Shown: positions 17,392 to 26,934 of the stretch, piece after piece | How the letters are laid out: each line of letters opens with the position of its first letter | Numbering within the stretch: position 1 is the first letter of the stretch | Assembly (NCBI RefSeq): GCF_030269545.1 | Contig: NZ_BSTN01000003.1 | Location: 1 to 64,000, forward strand | DNA length: 64,000 bases | Direction: 5' to 3' | From: Actinomadura sp. NBRC 104425 | GTDB lineage: Bacteria > Actinomycetota > Actinomycetes > Streptosporangiales > Streptosporangiaceae | Position numbers and translations under genes: made by a program | Notes under the pieces: model-generated | Told to the model about the DNA's origin: nothing | Seen by the model: the letters and a program-made list of their open reading frames with translations, nothing else | The model's database searches: none

Positions 17392-19362
17392 TTGCGCGCA
17401 CTGCTCGCGACCCTCGCCGCGCTCGCCCTCGCGGGCGCGCTCCTGTCCGCCCCGTCCGCGGCCGCGGCGGCACCCGCCGACGACGGGTGCGACCCGATCG
17501 ACCCGGCGTCCTGCCTGCTGCCGTTCCCCAGCGACTGGTACACGGTGCGCGACGCCCGCACCGACACCGGCCGCCGCGTCCACCTGCGCACGACGCTGCG
17601 CAACTCGCTGGGCGTGCCGATCCGCCCGGACGCGTGGAACCGGTCCGACGGCTTCTCCCCCGGTTCCATGCTGCTGGCGCACGTGCCCGGCGTGGACCTG
17701 GCCCGCAGCGGCGCGGCGCCCGTCACCGACATCGGGGCGTCGCTGCGCCGCGACGCCCCGATCGTCATCGTCGACACCGCGACCGGGGAGCGCTGGCCGT
17801 ACTGGGCCGAGCTGGACGCCAACGCCACGCGCGACGACCGCCGCGCCCTCATCGTCCGTCCGGCGCGCAACTTCCGCGAGGGCCACCGGTACGCGGTGGC
17901 GCTGCGCGGCCTGCGCGACGCCTCCGGGGCCGTCATCCGGCCCAACGCGGCGTTCGCCCGGATCCTCGGGCGGACGCTGCCGGCGGGCGACCCGCTGCGC
18001 GAACGGCAGCGCGCCACCAGGCGCGTCCTGGCGGACCTGGCGCGCCACGGCGTCGGCACCGAGGACCTGTACCTGGCGTGGGACTTCACCGTCGCCAGCC
18101 GCCGCGGCCTGTCGGAGCGCATGCTGCACATCCGCGACGACGCGCTGCGGGGCCTCGGCTCCACGGGCTCCCCGCCGTTCCTGGTCACGCAGGTCGCCGA
18201 CGACGTGGACGAGCGGATCGGACGCGAGGTCAAGGGCGTGCTGTTCGCCCCCAGCTACCTGAACCTGCCCGGCGGCCCGCCCGGCTCGTCGTTCCACTAC
18301 GGACGCGACGGGCTGCCCGCCCGGCTGCCCGGCAACACCCAGGTGGTGCCGTTCCAGTGCGAGATCCCGCGGTCGGCGTTCAGCACGCCCGCGCGGGCCG
18401 CCCTGTACGGGCACGGCCTGCTGGGCGGCGAGAGCGAGGTGGCGGCGGGCAACGTCAAGGCGATGGCGGCCGAGCACGGCTTCGCGTTCTGCGCCACCAA
18501 GTGGATCGGCATGTCCAACGAGGACATCCCCAACGTCGTCACCGTGCTGGCCGACCTGAGCCGCTTCGACACCGTCGCCGACCGGCTCCAGCAGGGCATG
18601 CTCCACCAGATCCTGCTCGGCCGGGCGATGACGCGCGGCTTCCTGCGCGACAAGGCGTTCCGCACCGCCGACGGCAGGCCGCTGATCGACGCCGCTAAGG
18701 GCGTGGTGTTCGACGGCAACAGCCAGGGCGGCATCATGGGCGGCGCGCTGACCGCCGTGTCGCCGGACGTGCGGCGCGCCGTGCTGGGCGTGCCCGCCAT
18801 GAACTACAGCACCCTGCTCAACCGCAGCGCCGACTTCCCCACCTACGCCCGCGTGCTGGACGTGTTCTACCCCGACAAGCTCGACCAGCAGATCGCCATC
18901 GCGCTGATGCAGATGCTGTGGGACCGCGGCGAGGCCAACGGGTACGCCGCGCACATGACGGACCGTCCGCTGCCGGGCACGCCGTCGCACCGGGTGCTGA
19001 TGCACGTGGCGTTCGGCGACCACCAGGTGGCGCCGGTGGCGGCCGAGGTCGAGGCCCGCACGATCGGTGCGCGGCTGCACGTGCCCGCGCTGCGCCCCGG
19101 GCGCAGCCCCGACCGGGTGCCGTTCTGGGGCATCCCCGCGATCGGCTCCACCCCGTACGCGGGCTCGGCGATGGTGGTGTGGGACAGCGGATCGCCCGCG
19201 CCGCCGACGACCAACACGCCTCCGACCGAGGGCCGAGACCCGCACTCCGATCCGCGCAACTCGCCCGACGCGCGTCGGCAGAAGGCGGTGTTCCTCAAGA
19301 CCGGCACGGTCGTCGACGTCTGCGGCGGCCCCTGCGTCATCACCCCCGCGGGGAGCGGTTGA
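17392..19362 (+). CDS. secreted protein with alpha/beta-hydrolase-like nucleophile motif
   Basis: A 656-residue exported protein, starting at TTG 17392 with GGGAGG six bases upstream and a clear signal peptide ending near AAAAAPA. The N-terminal third (residues about 30-200) has an Ig-like or beta-rich look (YAVALRGLRDASGAVI). The C-terminal half contains GHGLLGGES and the nucleophile-elbow motif GNSQGG, as in serine hydrolases of the alpha/beta fold, followed by HVAFGDHQV, a candidate for the catalytic His or Asp region. I do not recognise a characterised member. It could be an extracellular esterase or lipase. It diverges from the iron importer but has no iron box in the right orientation. 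Confidence 0.7.
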   Translation: MRALLATLAALALAGALLSAPSAAAAAPADDGCDPIDPASCLLPFPSDWYTVRDARTDTGRRVHLRTTLRNSLGVPIRPDAWNRSDGFSPGSMLLAHVPGVDLARSGAAPVTDIGASLRRDAPIVIVDTATGERWPYWAELDANATRDDRRALIVRPARNFREGHRYAVALRGLRDASGAVIRPNAAFARILGRTLPAGDPLRERQRATRRVLADLARHGVGTEDLYLAWDFTVASRRGLSERMLHIRDDALRGLGSTGSPPFLVTQVADDVDERIGREVKGVLFAPSYLNLPGGPPGSSFHYGRDGLPARLPGNTQVVPFQCEIPRSAFSTPARAALYGHGLLGGESEVAAGNVKAMAAEHGFAFCATKWIGMSNEDIPNVVTVLADLSRFDTVADRLQQGMLHQILLGRAMTRGFLRDKAFRTADGRPLIDAAKGVVFDGNSQGGIMGGALTAVSPDVRRAVLGVPAMNYSTLLNRSADFPTYARVLDVFYPDKLDQQIAIALMQMLWDRGEANGYAAHMTDRPLPGTPSHRVLMHVAFGDHQVAPVAAEVEARTIGARLHVPALRPGRSPDRVPFWGIPAIGSTPYAGSAMVVWDSGSPAPPTTNTPPTEGRDPHSDPRNSPDARRQKAVFLKTGTVVDVCGGPCVITPAGSG

Positions 19363-19455
19363 CGGCGCGGCGGCGGACCGCATACCCCCTCCCCGCGGGT
19401 CAGGTTCAGGTGACCTTCATCACCACGCGGGGCGGCCATCTGCGATGATCATTGC

Positions 19456-20199
19456 ATGCTGCAGGTCTGCCCCAACGGTCCCCGCACCCGCTCCGACGCC
19501 GCCCACCTGCCGCTGACCCCGCACGAGCTCGCCGTCGCCGTCCGCAGCGCCGTGGTCGCGGGCGCCGAGGACGTGCACCTGCACCCCAAGGACGCCTACG
19601 GCGCCGACTCGCTGGAGCCTGACGCGGTCGCCGAGGCGGTGACCGCCGTGCGCGCGGCCGTGCCGGGCATCCGCGTCGGCGTCACCACGGGCGCGTGGGC
19701 CGCGCCGGACCCGCGGGCCCGCGCCGAGCTGGTGCGCTCGTGGAAGGTGCTGCCCGACCACGCCTCGGTCAACTGGCACGAGGAGGGCGCCGAGCTGGTC
19801 GCCGACGCGCTGCTCGACCTCGGCGTGGAGATCGAGGCGGGCGTGTTCTCCGGCACCGACGCGGCCCGCCGGTTCCTGGCCTGGCCGTCCGCGCACCGCG
19901 TGCTGCGGGTGCTGGCCGAGGTGACCGACACCGACCCCGACACCGCGCCGCGCACGGCCGCCGCGCTGCTGGAGGAGCTGGGCGCCGCGCGCGGCCGTCC
20001 CGTCCTGCTGCACGGCGAGGACGGCGGCGCCTGGCCGGTGCTGCGCATGGCCGCCGCGCTCGGCCTGGACACCCGCATCGGCCTGGAGGACTGCCTGCTG
20101 CTGCCCGACGGGTCGCCCGCGCCCGACAACGCGTCCCTGGTCCGCGCGGCCCGCGAGATCCTCGGCCTGGCCGCTCCCCCGCGCGACCGCGCCGTGTGA
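19456..20199 (+). CDS. beta-keto acid cleavage enzyme (BKACE, DUF849 family)
   Basis: A 247-residue zinc TIM-barrel enzyme. The zinc ligands are in DVHLHPKD (HxH), and PNGPRT at the N-terminus and VNWHEEGAE match the BKACE fold that condenses acetyl-CoA with a beta-keto acid. It is about 25-30 residues shorter than 3-keto-5-aminohexanoate cleavage enzyme (Kce). The natural keto acid is unknown and lysine fermentation is unlikely in an aerobic actinomycete. It reads toward an NDP-forming acyl-CoA synthetase gene 240 bp downstream; a metabolic link is plausible but unproved. Confidence 0.85.
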   Translation: MLQVCPNGPRTRSDAAHLPLTPHELAVAVRSAVVAGAEDVHLHPKDAYGADSLEPDAVAEAVTAVRAAVPGIRVGVTTGAWAAPDPRARAELVRSWKVLPDHASVNWHEEGAELVADALLDLGVEIEAGVFSGTDAARRFLAWPSAHRVLRVLAEVTDTDPDTAPRTAAALLEELGAARGRPVLLHGEDGGAWPVLRMAAALGLDTRIGLEDCLLLPDGSPAPDNASLVRAAREILGLAAPPRDRAV

Positions 20200-20342
20200 C
20201 CCCGCCCCGGGGCACCGTCCCCGGGTCTCCTCTTCCGGACCGCCCGGTCCGGTCCGGCATCGCCGCGTGCGGTTGCGCCCTGCCCTCGCATGCCCGCCGC
20301 CCGGGAGCCGTCCGGCGTCTCCCCAGGTCGTCCCGGGCGTTC

Positions 20343-20372
20343 TTGACCGTCAGATCAGCATTATCTTATGTT
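20343..20372 (+). promoter_or_regulatory. candidate promoter with direct repeats
   Basis: TTGACC (20343-20348) and TATGTT (20367-20372) with 18-bp spacing resemble -35 and -10 hexamers, in a markedly AT-rich 60-bp patch. CATTATC occurs twice, at 20359-20365 and 20374-20380, which may be an operator. The acyl-CoA synthetase gene starts at 20441. Confidence 0.45.
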
Positions 20373-20440
20373 TCATTATCATTGATTACGGTCGTTGCCG
20401 CCTGCTCCGGCGCGGCGGACGGCCGGGAGCGGAGGTCGGT

Positions 20441-22630
20441 TTGTCCGGGACCGTTCGGCGGCTGCGGGAAGACGGGCGCGGGCCGGAAGAAGGGCCCGGC
20501 GGGGCGCCTCGCTCGCCCCTGGTGACCCCCGAACGGCTCCGGACGCTGCTCGCACCGCGGTCCGTCGCGCTCATCGGCGCCAGCGACAGATCGGCGTTCT
20601 CCCGGCTGCTGTACGGCAACCTGACCGCCGCGGGCCGCGCCGACACCACCTACCTGGTGAACCGGCGCAGCCCCGAGGTGCACGGACGGCCCGCCCACCG
20701 CACGTGCGCGGAGATCGGCGGGCCCGTCGATCTGGCGTTCGTCATGGTCCCCGCCGAGGCGGCGCCCGACGCGGTGCGGGACGCGGCGGTCGCGGGGGCG
20801 CGCGGCGTCGCGGTGCTCAGCTCCGGGTACGCCGAGACCGGCGCGGAGGGGCGGCGGCGGCAGGAGGAGCTGGCGGGCCTCGCCGAGGAGCTCGGCGTCG
20901 TCCTGCTGGGCCCCAACGCGCTCGGCTTCGTCAACGTCGCGGCGGGCGTGCCGGCGATCGCGCTGGCCGATCCGCCGAGCGCGCCCGGCGACGTCGCGCT
21001 GATCTCCCAGTCCGGCGCCTGCTGCGGCGCGATGACCGATTTCGCGGCCCTGGCCGGGGTCGGGCTCTCGCACGTCATCACGGTCGGCAACGAGGCGATG
21101 GTCACCGTGGGCCACCTGGTCGACCACCTGGTGGACGACCCGGCCACCAAGGCGATCGCGGTGTTCATGGAGGCCGTCCGCGAACCGGAGGTGTTCGCCG
21201 CGGCGGCCCGCCGGGCGGCGCGGGCGGGCAAGGCGCTGGTGGTCCTCAAGGCGGGCCGCAGCGAGCTGGCCGCGCGGGCGGCCGCCTCGCACACCGGCGC
21301 GCTGGTGGGCGACGACCGGGTGGTCGACGCGGTGTTCGAGCGGCTCGGCGTGATCCGGGTGGACACGATCGAGGACATGCTGGTCACGGCGGGCGTCGCC
21401 GCGTACACCGGGCCGCTGGACCGGCCGGGCGCGGGCATCGTGTCGATCTCCGGCGGCGCCTGCGACATCATCGCCGACCTGGCCGACGGCGCGGGCCTGC
21501 GGCTGCCCGAGCCGGCCGAGGGCACGGTGCGGCGGCTGGCGCGGGTGCTGCCCGCCTTCGGCGCGGCGCACAACCCGCTCGACGTCACCGGCGCCGCGGT
21601 CAAGGACCCGCAGATCTGGCGGGAGGCGGTGGCGGCGGTCGGCGACGACCCGTCCGTCGGCATCGTCGTCGCCGTCAACAGCCTGCCGTGGCGCGGCGAC
21701 GGCCCCTTCTACGGTCAGCGGTACGTCGACGCCATCGGCGCGGGCATGGCCGCGGGCAGGGCGCCCGGCCTCTACCTGACCCAGGTGACCCAGCCGGTGG
21801 GGCCGCGGGCGCGCGCCGTTCTGGACGCCGGCGGGGTCGCCCACGTCGTCCCCGGGCTGCGGCTCGGCGTGGAGGCGATCGCGCGGCTGGCCCGCTGGTC
21901 GGCGCACCGCGCCGAGGAGGAGACGGCCCTCCGGGAGCACGCCGTTCCGGCGCCTCGGGTCGCGCTCCCGGAGGGCGACGCCTTCTCCGAGGTGGACGCG
22001 CGGGCCCTGCTCGAGGCCGCCGGGATCCCGGTCGTCCCGGCCCGGCACGTCCGTTCGGCCGAGGAGGCCGAGCGGGCCGCCGCGGAGTTCGGCGGGCCGG
22101 TGGCGATGAAGATCGTCTCACCGGACATCGCCCACAAGACCGACCTGGGGTGCGTGCGCCTCGGCGTGACCGCGGACCAAGCGGCCGCCGTGCACGACGA
22201 GATCATGGCGGCGGCCCGGGGCGCCGCCGCCGCGGGGGCGCGGCTGGACGGGGTGCTGGTGGCGCCCATGCGCGCCGAGGCGCCCGAGCTGCTGGTCGGC
22301 GTGACCCGCGATCCCGACTGGGGCCTGCTGCTGGCGGTGGCGCTCGGCGGCGTCCTGGTGGAGGTGCTGGACGACGCCGCGCTGTCGCCGCTGCCGGTCA
22401 CGCCCGCGCGAGCGCGGGCGATGCTGACCGGGCTGCGCGGCGCGGCCGTGCTGCGCGGCCACCGCGGCTCGCCCGCCGCCGACCTGGACCGCCTCGCCGA
22501 GGTGGTCGCCGCCGTCGGGCGGCTTGCGGCCGCGCTGGGGCCCGACCTGGAGTCGCTGGAGATCAACCCGCTGCGGGTGTGCGGCTCGCAGATCGAGGCG
22601 CTGGACGCCCTGGTCGTCCGCCGCCGGTAG
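20441..22630 (+). CDS. acyl-CoA synthetase, NDP-forming (fused alpha/beta)
   Basis: A 729-residue protein that couples acyl-CoA formation or breakdown to ADP/ATP. The first part is a CoA-binding Rossmann domain (LLAPRSVALIGASDRSAFSR), followed by a succinyl-CoA-ligase-like flavodoxin domain with the phosphorylated-His motif ASHTGALVGDD; the C-terminal 230 residues are an ATP-grasp domain (GPVAMKIVSPDIAHKTDLG). So alpha and beta parts are in one chain. TTG at 20441 follows GGAGG with 5-nt spacing; an alternative is the GTG at 20522. The acyl substrate is unknown. Confidence 0.88.
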   Translation: MSGTVRRLREDGRGPEEGPGGAPRSPLVTPERLRTLLAPRSVALIGASDRSAFSRLLYGNLTAAGRADTTYLVNRRSPEVHGRPAHRTCAEIGGPVDLAFVMVPAEAAPDAVRDAAVAGARGVAVLSSGYAETGAEGRRRQEELAGLAEELGVVLLGPNALGFVNVAAGVPAIALADPPSAPGDVALISQSGACCGAMTDFAALAGVGLSHVITVGNEAMVTVGHLVDHLVDDPATKAIAVFMEAVREPEVFAAAARRAARAGKALVVLKAGRSELAARAAASHTGALVGDDRVVDAVFERLGVIRVDTIEDMLVTAGVAAYTGPLDRPGAGIVSISGGACDIIADLADGAGLRLPEPAEGTVRRLARVLPAFGAAHNPLDVTGAAVKDPQIWREAVAAVGDDPSVGIVVAVNSLPWRGDGPFYGQRYVDAIGAGMAAGRAPGLYLTQVTQPVGPRARAVLDAGGVAHVVPGLRLGVEAIARLARWSAHRAEEETALREHAVPAPRVALPEGDAFSEVDARALLEAAGIPVVPARHVRSAEEAERAAAEFGGPVAMKIVSPDIAHKTDLGCVRLGVTADQAAAVHDEIMAAARGAAAAGARLDGVLVAPMRAEAPELLVGVTRDPDWGLLLAVALGGVLVEVLDDAALSPLPVTPARARAMLTGLRGAAVLRGHRGSPAADLDRLAEVVAAVGRLAAALGPDLESLEINPLRVCGSQIEALDALVVRRR

Positions 22631-22644
22631 GGGGCCTCGGCCTG

Positions 22645-22947
22645 TCAGTCCCGGTTCTCGGCGAGGTGGCGTTCGATGCTCTCGACCTTGGCGTCCAGGG
22701 CGCCGGTGACGCCGGGACGCAGGTCGGCCTTGAGCACCAGGCTGACCCTGGGGGCGCGGGCGGCGACGGCGTCGGTGGCGGCCTTGACCACCGCCATCAC
22801 CTCGTCCCACTCCCCCTCGACCGTGGTGAACATGGCGTCGGTGCGGTTGGGCAGGCCGCTTTCGCGCACCACGCGGACGGCCTCCGCCACCAGTTCCCCC
22901 ACGTTCTCCCCGACGCCGAGCGGGGTCACCGAGAACGCGACCAGCAT
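22645..22947 (-). CDS. MTH1187-family thiamine-binding protein
   Basis: A 100-residue ferredoxin-fold protein (DUF77/YkoF-like). The N-terminus [24 protein letters not shown] and the [16 protein letters not shown] segment are typical. Homologues bind thiamine or its precursor and probably report or store it. ATG 22947 is preceded by GGGAGG. It converges with the acyl-CoA synthetase gene and diverges from the enoyl-CoA hydratase gene. The role in this organism is not testable from sequence. Confidence 0.85.
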   Translation of the reverse strand: MLVAFSVTPLGVGENVGELVAEAVRVVRESGLPNRTDAMFTTVEGEWDEVMAVVKAATDAVAARAPRVSLVLKADLRPGVTGALDAKVESIERHLAENRD

Positions 22948-23059
22948 GACGACACCTCCCTGGACGATCTTGCGAAGCTGCCGTGATCCTAGGGGCGCAT
23001 CCAACAGGGTGCGCGCCGGCGCCTCCCCGAGCTCGGGCCGGTGGCGTAGCGTCGGAACC

Positions 23060-23824
23060 ATGAGCGATGTCCTGGTCGAGCGCGACGGCCCGTTCACGAC
23101 GATCACGATGAACCGGCCGCAACGCCGCAACGCGTTGTCCCGGGAGTTCCTGCTCGCGCTGACCGAGGCGTTCCGGCAGGTCGGCGGCACCGACGCCCGC
23201 GGCGTGGTGCTGGCGGCGAGCGGTCCGGTGTTCTCCGCCGGTCACGACTTCGCCGACATGGCCGGGGCGTCCCACGCCGACGTCCGCTCCCTGCTGCAGA
23301 CGTGCACCGAGCTGATGCGCACGATCCAGTCGGTGCCGCAGGTGGTGGTGGCGCGGGTGCACGGCCTGGCGACGGCGGCGGGCTGCCAGCTGGTGGCGAG
23401 CTGCGACCTGGTCGTGGCGGGCGAGAGCGCGGGGTTCGCCGCGCCGGGCGGCAAGGGCGGCTGGTTCTGCCACACCCCGATGGTCGCGATCGCCCGCGAC
23501 ATCGGCCGCAAGCGGGCCATGGAGATGGCGCTCACCGGCGACGTGATCGACGCGCGCACGGCCTGCGAGTGGGGCCTGGTCAACCGGGTCGTCCCGGACG
23601 ACGAGCTGGACAAGGCGACCCTCGAGCTCTTGGAGCGGGCCACCAAGGGCAGCCCGCGCAGCAAGGCCCTGGGCAAGCAGGCCATGTACGCCCAGCTGGG
23701 CCGTCCCGAGCAGGACGCCTACGCCTACGCCATCGAGGTGATGGCCGCCGCCAGCCAGACCCCGGAGGCGCAGGAGGGCATGCGCGCGTTCCTGGACAAG
23801 CGGCCTCCGGAGTGGCCCGCCTAG
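23060..23824 (+). CDS. enoyl-CoA hydratase/isomerase-fold protein, ECHDC3-like
   Basis: A 254-residue crotonase-fold protein. [10 protein letters not shown], the oxyanion-hole region [14 protein letters not shown] and [21 protein letters not shown] are clear. Where classical hydratases carry two catalytic Glu residues, this protein reads [17 protein letters not shown], as in the ECHDC3 subgroup, so hydratase activity is doubtful. It lies 11 bp from the end of a convergent secreted-protein gene. Confidence 0.85.
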   Translation: MSDVLVERDGPFTTITMNRPQRRNALSREFLLALTEAFRQVGGTDARGVVLAASGPVFSAGHDFADMAGASHADVRSLLQTCTELMRTIQSVPQVVVARVHGLATAAGCQLVASCDLVVAGESAGFAAPGGKGGWFCHTPMVAIARDIGRKRAMEMALTGDVIDARTACEWGLVNRVVPDDELDKATLELLERATKGSPRSKALGKQAMYAQLGRPEQDAYAYAIEVMAAASQTPEAQEGMRAFLDKRPPEWPA

Positions 23825-23835
23825 CACCCGGTCGG

Positions 23836-24912
23836 TCACTGGTACCTGGGCACGAACCAGCGGGCCCGGTAGAACTGGGCGCCGCGCAGCACGCGCGTGG
23901 CCGTCCGGCGCCCCGGCCCGAAGAACTCCAGGGTGTCGGTGCACCAGGAGGTGGCGCAGCCCTTCTTGGGCCGGGTCAGCAGCACCTGCCCGGTCCGGGG
24001 GTGGTCGCCGACGGACTTGACGATGCGCTTGTTGACCCGCGGGGCGAGCCGGTAGCGGGTGGTGAACACGCCCCTGCGCTTGTCGTACTGGTAGACGCCG
24101 TGGTGGGTGGTGATCCACAGCCGGTTGCGGTTGCCGAACACGGGCGCGAGGTCGTGGCCGCCGGCCGACGGCAGCCGCCTGCGCCCCACGGCCCGCAGGG
24201 TCGGGCGGTGCGCCGTGCCGCCCACGCGCAGCGCGACCAGGTGCTTGTCGCCGAGGGCCCACAGGATTCGGCGGGACGGGTCCCACAGCAGGCCGTGCGC
24301 GCGGGCGAGGCGGACCTGGGCGTGCGCGCGGGCGGCGCGTCCGCGCGAGGCGGCGTAGACGCGCACCCAGTGGCCGCGGGCCGCGGCCACCGCGACGTTG
24401 CCGTTCGGCAGCAGCTCGGCGGCGTGCAGGCCGCTGCTCCGGCCGGCGTCGACGGCCCATAGGCGCCTGCCGGACGGGTACTCCACGGCCCCGGCGAAGC
24501 CGGCGCCCTGCGCGGTGACCACGTAGGTCCGTCCGTGCCGGCGCCGCACCCGCACGTCGGACGCGCCGCCCCACGCGCCGGCGACGTCCCGGTATCCGCG
24601 TGCGGCGGTCGGCTTCCAGCTCCATTTCACGGCGCGCTTGCCCTGCCAGGAGCGCCTGCCCGCGTCCAGCACGACGAGCCGGCGCCCGGCCTGGTCGCCG
24701 CCGATCACCAGGCCCTTCGCCCACCCCCTGGGCTGGGCCGACGGCTTGGCCAGGGCGGGCCGCAGCTTCCTGGGCAGCGGGTCGGTCGGCGGGGCGGGCT
24801 CGGCGGCGGCGGGAGGCGCGCCGACGGCCGCGACCGCCGTGGCGGCCAGGGCGGCGCAGGTCCGGCGGACGGTTCGCGGACGGGTCCTGCGGCGGACGGT
24901 GCGGCGCGGCAT
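23836..24912 (-). CDS. secreted beta-propeller-like protein (DUF6528 type)
   Basis: A 358-residue exported protein: Arg-rich N-terminus, Ala-rich signal peptide, then repeated strand pairs with W and G (for example GLVIGGDQAGRRLVVLDAG, HAAELLPNGNVAVAA, ILWALGDKHLVALRV) that suggest a six- or seven-bladed propeller. The protein is very basic. No catalytic motif is seen; such proteins may bind polysaccharide or act at the cell surface. The function is unknown. Confidence 0.65.
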   Translation of the reverse strand: MPRRTVRRRTRPRTVRRTCAALAATAVAAVGAPPAAAEPAPPTDPLPRKLRPALAKPSAQPRGWAKGLVIGGDQAGRRLVVLDAGRRSWQGKRAVKWSWKPTAARGYRDVAGAWGGASDVRVRRRHGRTYVVTAQGAGFAGAVEYPSGRRLWAVDAGRSSGLHAAELLPNGNVAVAAARGHWVRVYAASRGRAARAHAQVRLARAHGLLWDPSRRILWALGDKHLVALRVGGTAHRPTLRAVGRRRLPSAGGHDLAPVFGNRNRLWITTHHGVYQYDKRRGVFTTRYRLAPRVNKRIVKSVGDHPRTGQVLLTRPKKGCATSWCTDTLEFFGPGRRTATRVLRGAQFYRARWFVPRYQ

Positions 24913-25019
24913 CGGGCCTCCCTTGAGTCACGGACACAACAGGTGTAACGCTGCATACCCAAACGACTACAAAGAGACAGACGGCCGTCGGTGAAATGGG
25001 GGTAAGCGCGGGAACCGGG

Positions 25020-25424
25020 TCAGGGGTCGCCCTGGCGGACGAACCCGTGCCGCGCCAGGACCTCCGACAGCCGCCGGCCGAACCCGGTCAGGACCCGGCC
25101 CGTGCCCCGGCAGGCCGGGCACGGCTGCTGCTCGGGTTCGTCGGGGCGGGTCCGCATGTGCTCGTCGATGGCCCGTTCGATGGCCAGCACGACGGTGGGC
25201 ACCTCGGTCTCGGCGGGCGGGGCCTGCGCGGCGTGCGACAGGTCCGCGGCGCGCTGCGCGGCCTGCGCCACGCGGATCAGCTCGCCGGCGCGTTCGTGCC
25301 AGGCGCGCCACCGCACGCTGCGCACCAGGCCCGTCCCGCCGCACTCGCCGCAGGCGCGCTCCAGCGCGTCGAGGAACCGGGCCCACTGCTCGGCGGATGC
25401 GTCCGGGGGTTCAGGCGTCGTCAT
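25020..25424 (-). CDS. small protein with two DnaJ-like Cys motifs
   Basis: A 134-residue cytoplasmic protein. It has two zinc-binding-type motifs, CGECGGTG near residue 25 and CPACRGTG near residue 105, of the CxxCxGxG form found as repeats in DnaJ zinc fingers, separated by a helical linker. An upstream in-frame ATG at 25466 would add 14 residues; MTTPEPPDAS gives the more natural start. I cannot name a function. The two motifs could form one rubredoxin-like zinc site. Confidence 0.65.
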   Translation of the reverse strand: MTTPEPPDASAEQWARFLDALERACGECGGTGLVRSVRWRAWHERAGELIRVAQAAQRAADLSHAAQAPPAETEVPTVVLAIERAIDEHMRTRPDEPEQQPCPACRGTGRVLTGFGRRLSEVLARHGFVRQGDP

Positions 25425-25580
25425 GGGAGACGCGAGGCCGGCACCGATTCTCCATCGAAGCGGCAATACGCGGCGAGCACCCCGGAAGGTTCACCGAGCG
25501 CCGTTCGGTAATCTGCTCCCGCGGCCGCGTCGTGCAGGCCGTTCGCCTCGCCTGTGGACACCCGGGAGGAGCGCCACCCC

Positions 25581-26387
25581 ATGCCCTGGTCCGACTACGA
25601 ACGGCTCCGGTTCGAACGGCACGAAAACGGCGTGCTGCTCATCACGCTCGACCGTCCCGACAAATACAACGCGGCCGACGAGCGGATGCACACCGAGATG
25701 GCCCGGGTGTGGCGGGACGTGTCCGCCGACCCGCAGACCAGGGTGGCCGTGGTGACCGGCGCGGGCAGGGCGTTCTCCGCGGGCGGCGACCTGGCCATGG
25801 TCGAACGCATGGCGGGCGACCACGACCGGGTGTCGCACATGCTGACCGAGATGAGCGACCTGGTCTACAACATGGTCGACTGCGCCAAGCCGATCGTGTC
25901 GGCGATCAACGGGGTGGCGGTCGGCGCCGGGCTGGTCGTCGCGCTGCTGGCCGACATCTCCGTGTGCGCCGAGGACGCCCGCCTGGGCGACGGGCACGTG
26001 CGCCTCGGCGTCGCCGCCGGGGACCACGCGGCGATGGTCTGGCCGCTGCTGGCGGGCATGGCCAAGGCCCGCTACCACCTGCTCACCGGCGAAATGGTCG
26101 ACGGCGCGGAGGCCGAGCGCATCGGCCTGGTCAGCCGCGCGGTGCCGCGCGAGCAGGTGCTGGACGAGGCGATGCGCGTGGCGCGGACGCTGGCCACCGG
26201 GCCGCAGCAGGCGATCCGGCTGACCAGGCGCGCCCTGAACAACTGGCTCAAGGCGGCGGGGCCCGTCTTCGACCAGTCCGCCGCCTACGAGATGCTCACG
26301 TTCATGGGCCCGGACGTGCTGGAGGGGCTGGCGGCCCTGCGCGAGAAGCGCGAGCCGCGTTTCCCGTCGGCGTCCCGGGAGGGCTGA
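25581..26387 (+). CDS. enoyl-CoA hydratase/isomerase family protein
   Basis: A 268-residue crotonase-fold protein. [30 protein letters not shown] and [20 protein letters not shown] are typical of the family. At the position of the first catalytic Glu it reads [14 protein letters not shown]. It could be a hydratase, isomerase or a related ring-opening enzyme. The ATG at 25581 lies 9 bases after GGGAGGAG; a GTG at 25554 is a weaker alternative. No fatty-acid pathway partner is adjacent. Confidence 0.87.
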   Translation: MPWSDYERLRFERHENGVLLITLDRPDKYNAADERMHTEMARVWRDVSADPQTRVAVVTGAGRAFSAGGDLAMVERMAGDHDRVSHMLTEMSDLVYNMVDCAKPIVSAINGVAVGAGLVVALLADISVCAEDARLGDGHVRLGVAAGDHAAMVWPLLAGMAKARYHLLTGEMVDGAEAERIGLVSRAVPREQVLDEAMRVARTLATGPQQAIRLTRRALNNWLKAAGPVFDQSAAYEMLTFMGPDVLEGLAALREKREPRFPSASREG

Positions 26388-26410
26388 GGCGCGCGGCCGG
26401 GCGCAAGGTC

Positions 26411-26855
26411 TCAGCCGAGGCGGCGGAACGCGGCGGCCGCGGCGGCCCCCGTACGCCAGGTGCGGCACCAGGTCCGACACCCAGTCCGCCGCCGACCAGC
26501 GGCGCGGGTCGGTGACGCCCAGCGCGGCCATGGGCCCGATCGACCCGGCCATGGCCAGTACCGTCAGCGCGACCGCGCCGACCGGCCACGGCAGGCGCCG
26601 GGCGAGCGGCCCGTAGGCCACGGCGGCGCCGAGCCCGGTCGCGTACCCGAGCAGCGGCCCGAGCCCGGCCTCGCGGTTGCCGGCCTGCTCGCCCTCGCCG
26701 AGGCCGACGCCGGCGCCGCGGGCCAGCCGCCGCACCGTCTCCTCCGGCGTGCTGCTGGCGGGACGGGCGCGCGCGGCCATGTCCACGTAGGTGGCGGCAT
26801 TGAGGGCGCATGTGCCGACGGCGCCCGCGATGAGTCCCTTGGCGATCGTCCCCAT
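26411..26855 (-). pseudogene. small multi-pass membrane protein, apparently frameshifted
   Basis: From ATG 26855 the frame reads a membrane protein with about four helices (KGLIAGAVGTCALNAATYVDMA, then GVTDPRRWSAADWVSDLVPHLAYG) up to position 26450. At a run of five C on the plus strand (26446-26450) the frame is lost: the running frame continues for hundreds of codons antisense to the enoyl-CoA hydratase gene. Removing one base restores GAAAAAFRRLG followed by a stop at 26411, which looks like a natural C-terminus. So a +1 indel in a homopolymer, real or a sequencing error, breaks the gene. I do not know the family function. Confidence 0.7.
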
Positions 26856-26934
26856 GCCGGTGGGCTACCCGCCACATCCCCGGCATCACGCCGCCGTTTC
26901 GAGAACTCCCCGCGGCCGTTACGCGGAGGAAACG

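Noticed and set aside
25491..26410. Continuation of the membrane-protein frame antisense to the enoyl-CoA hydratase gene
   Set aside because: The composition changes abruptly after the C run at 26446-26450; the rest is out-of-frame translation, explained by a frameshift.
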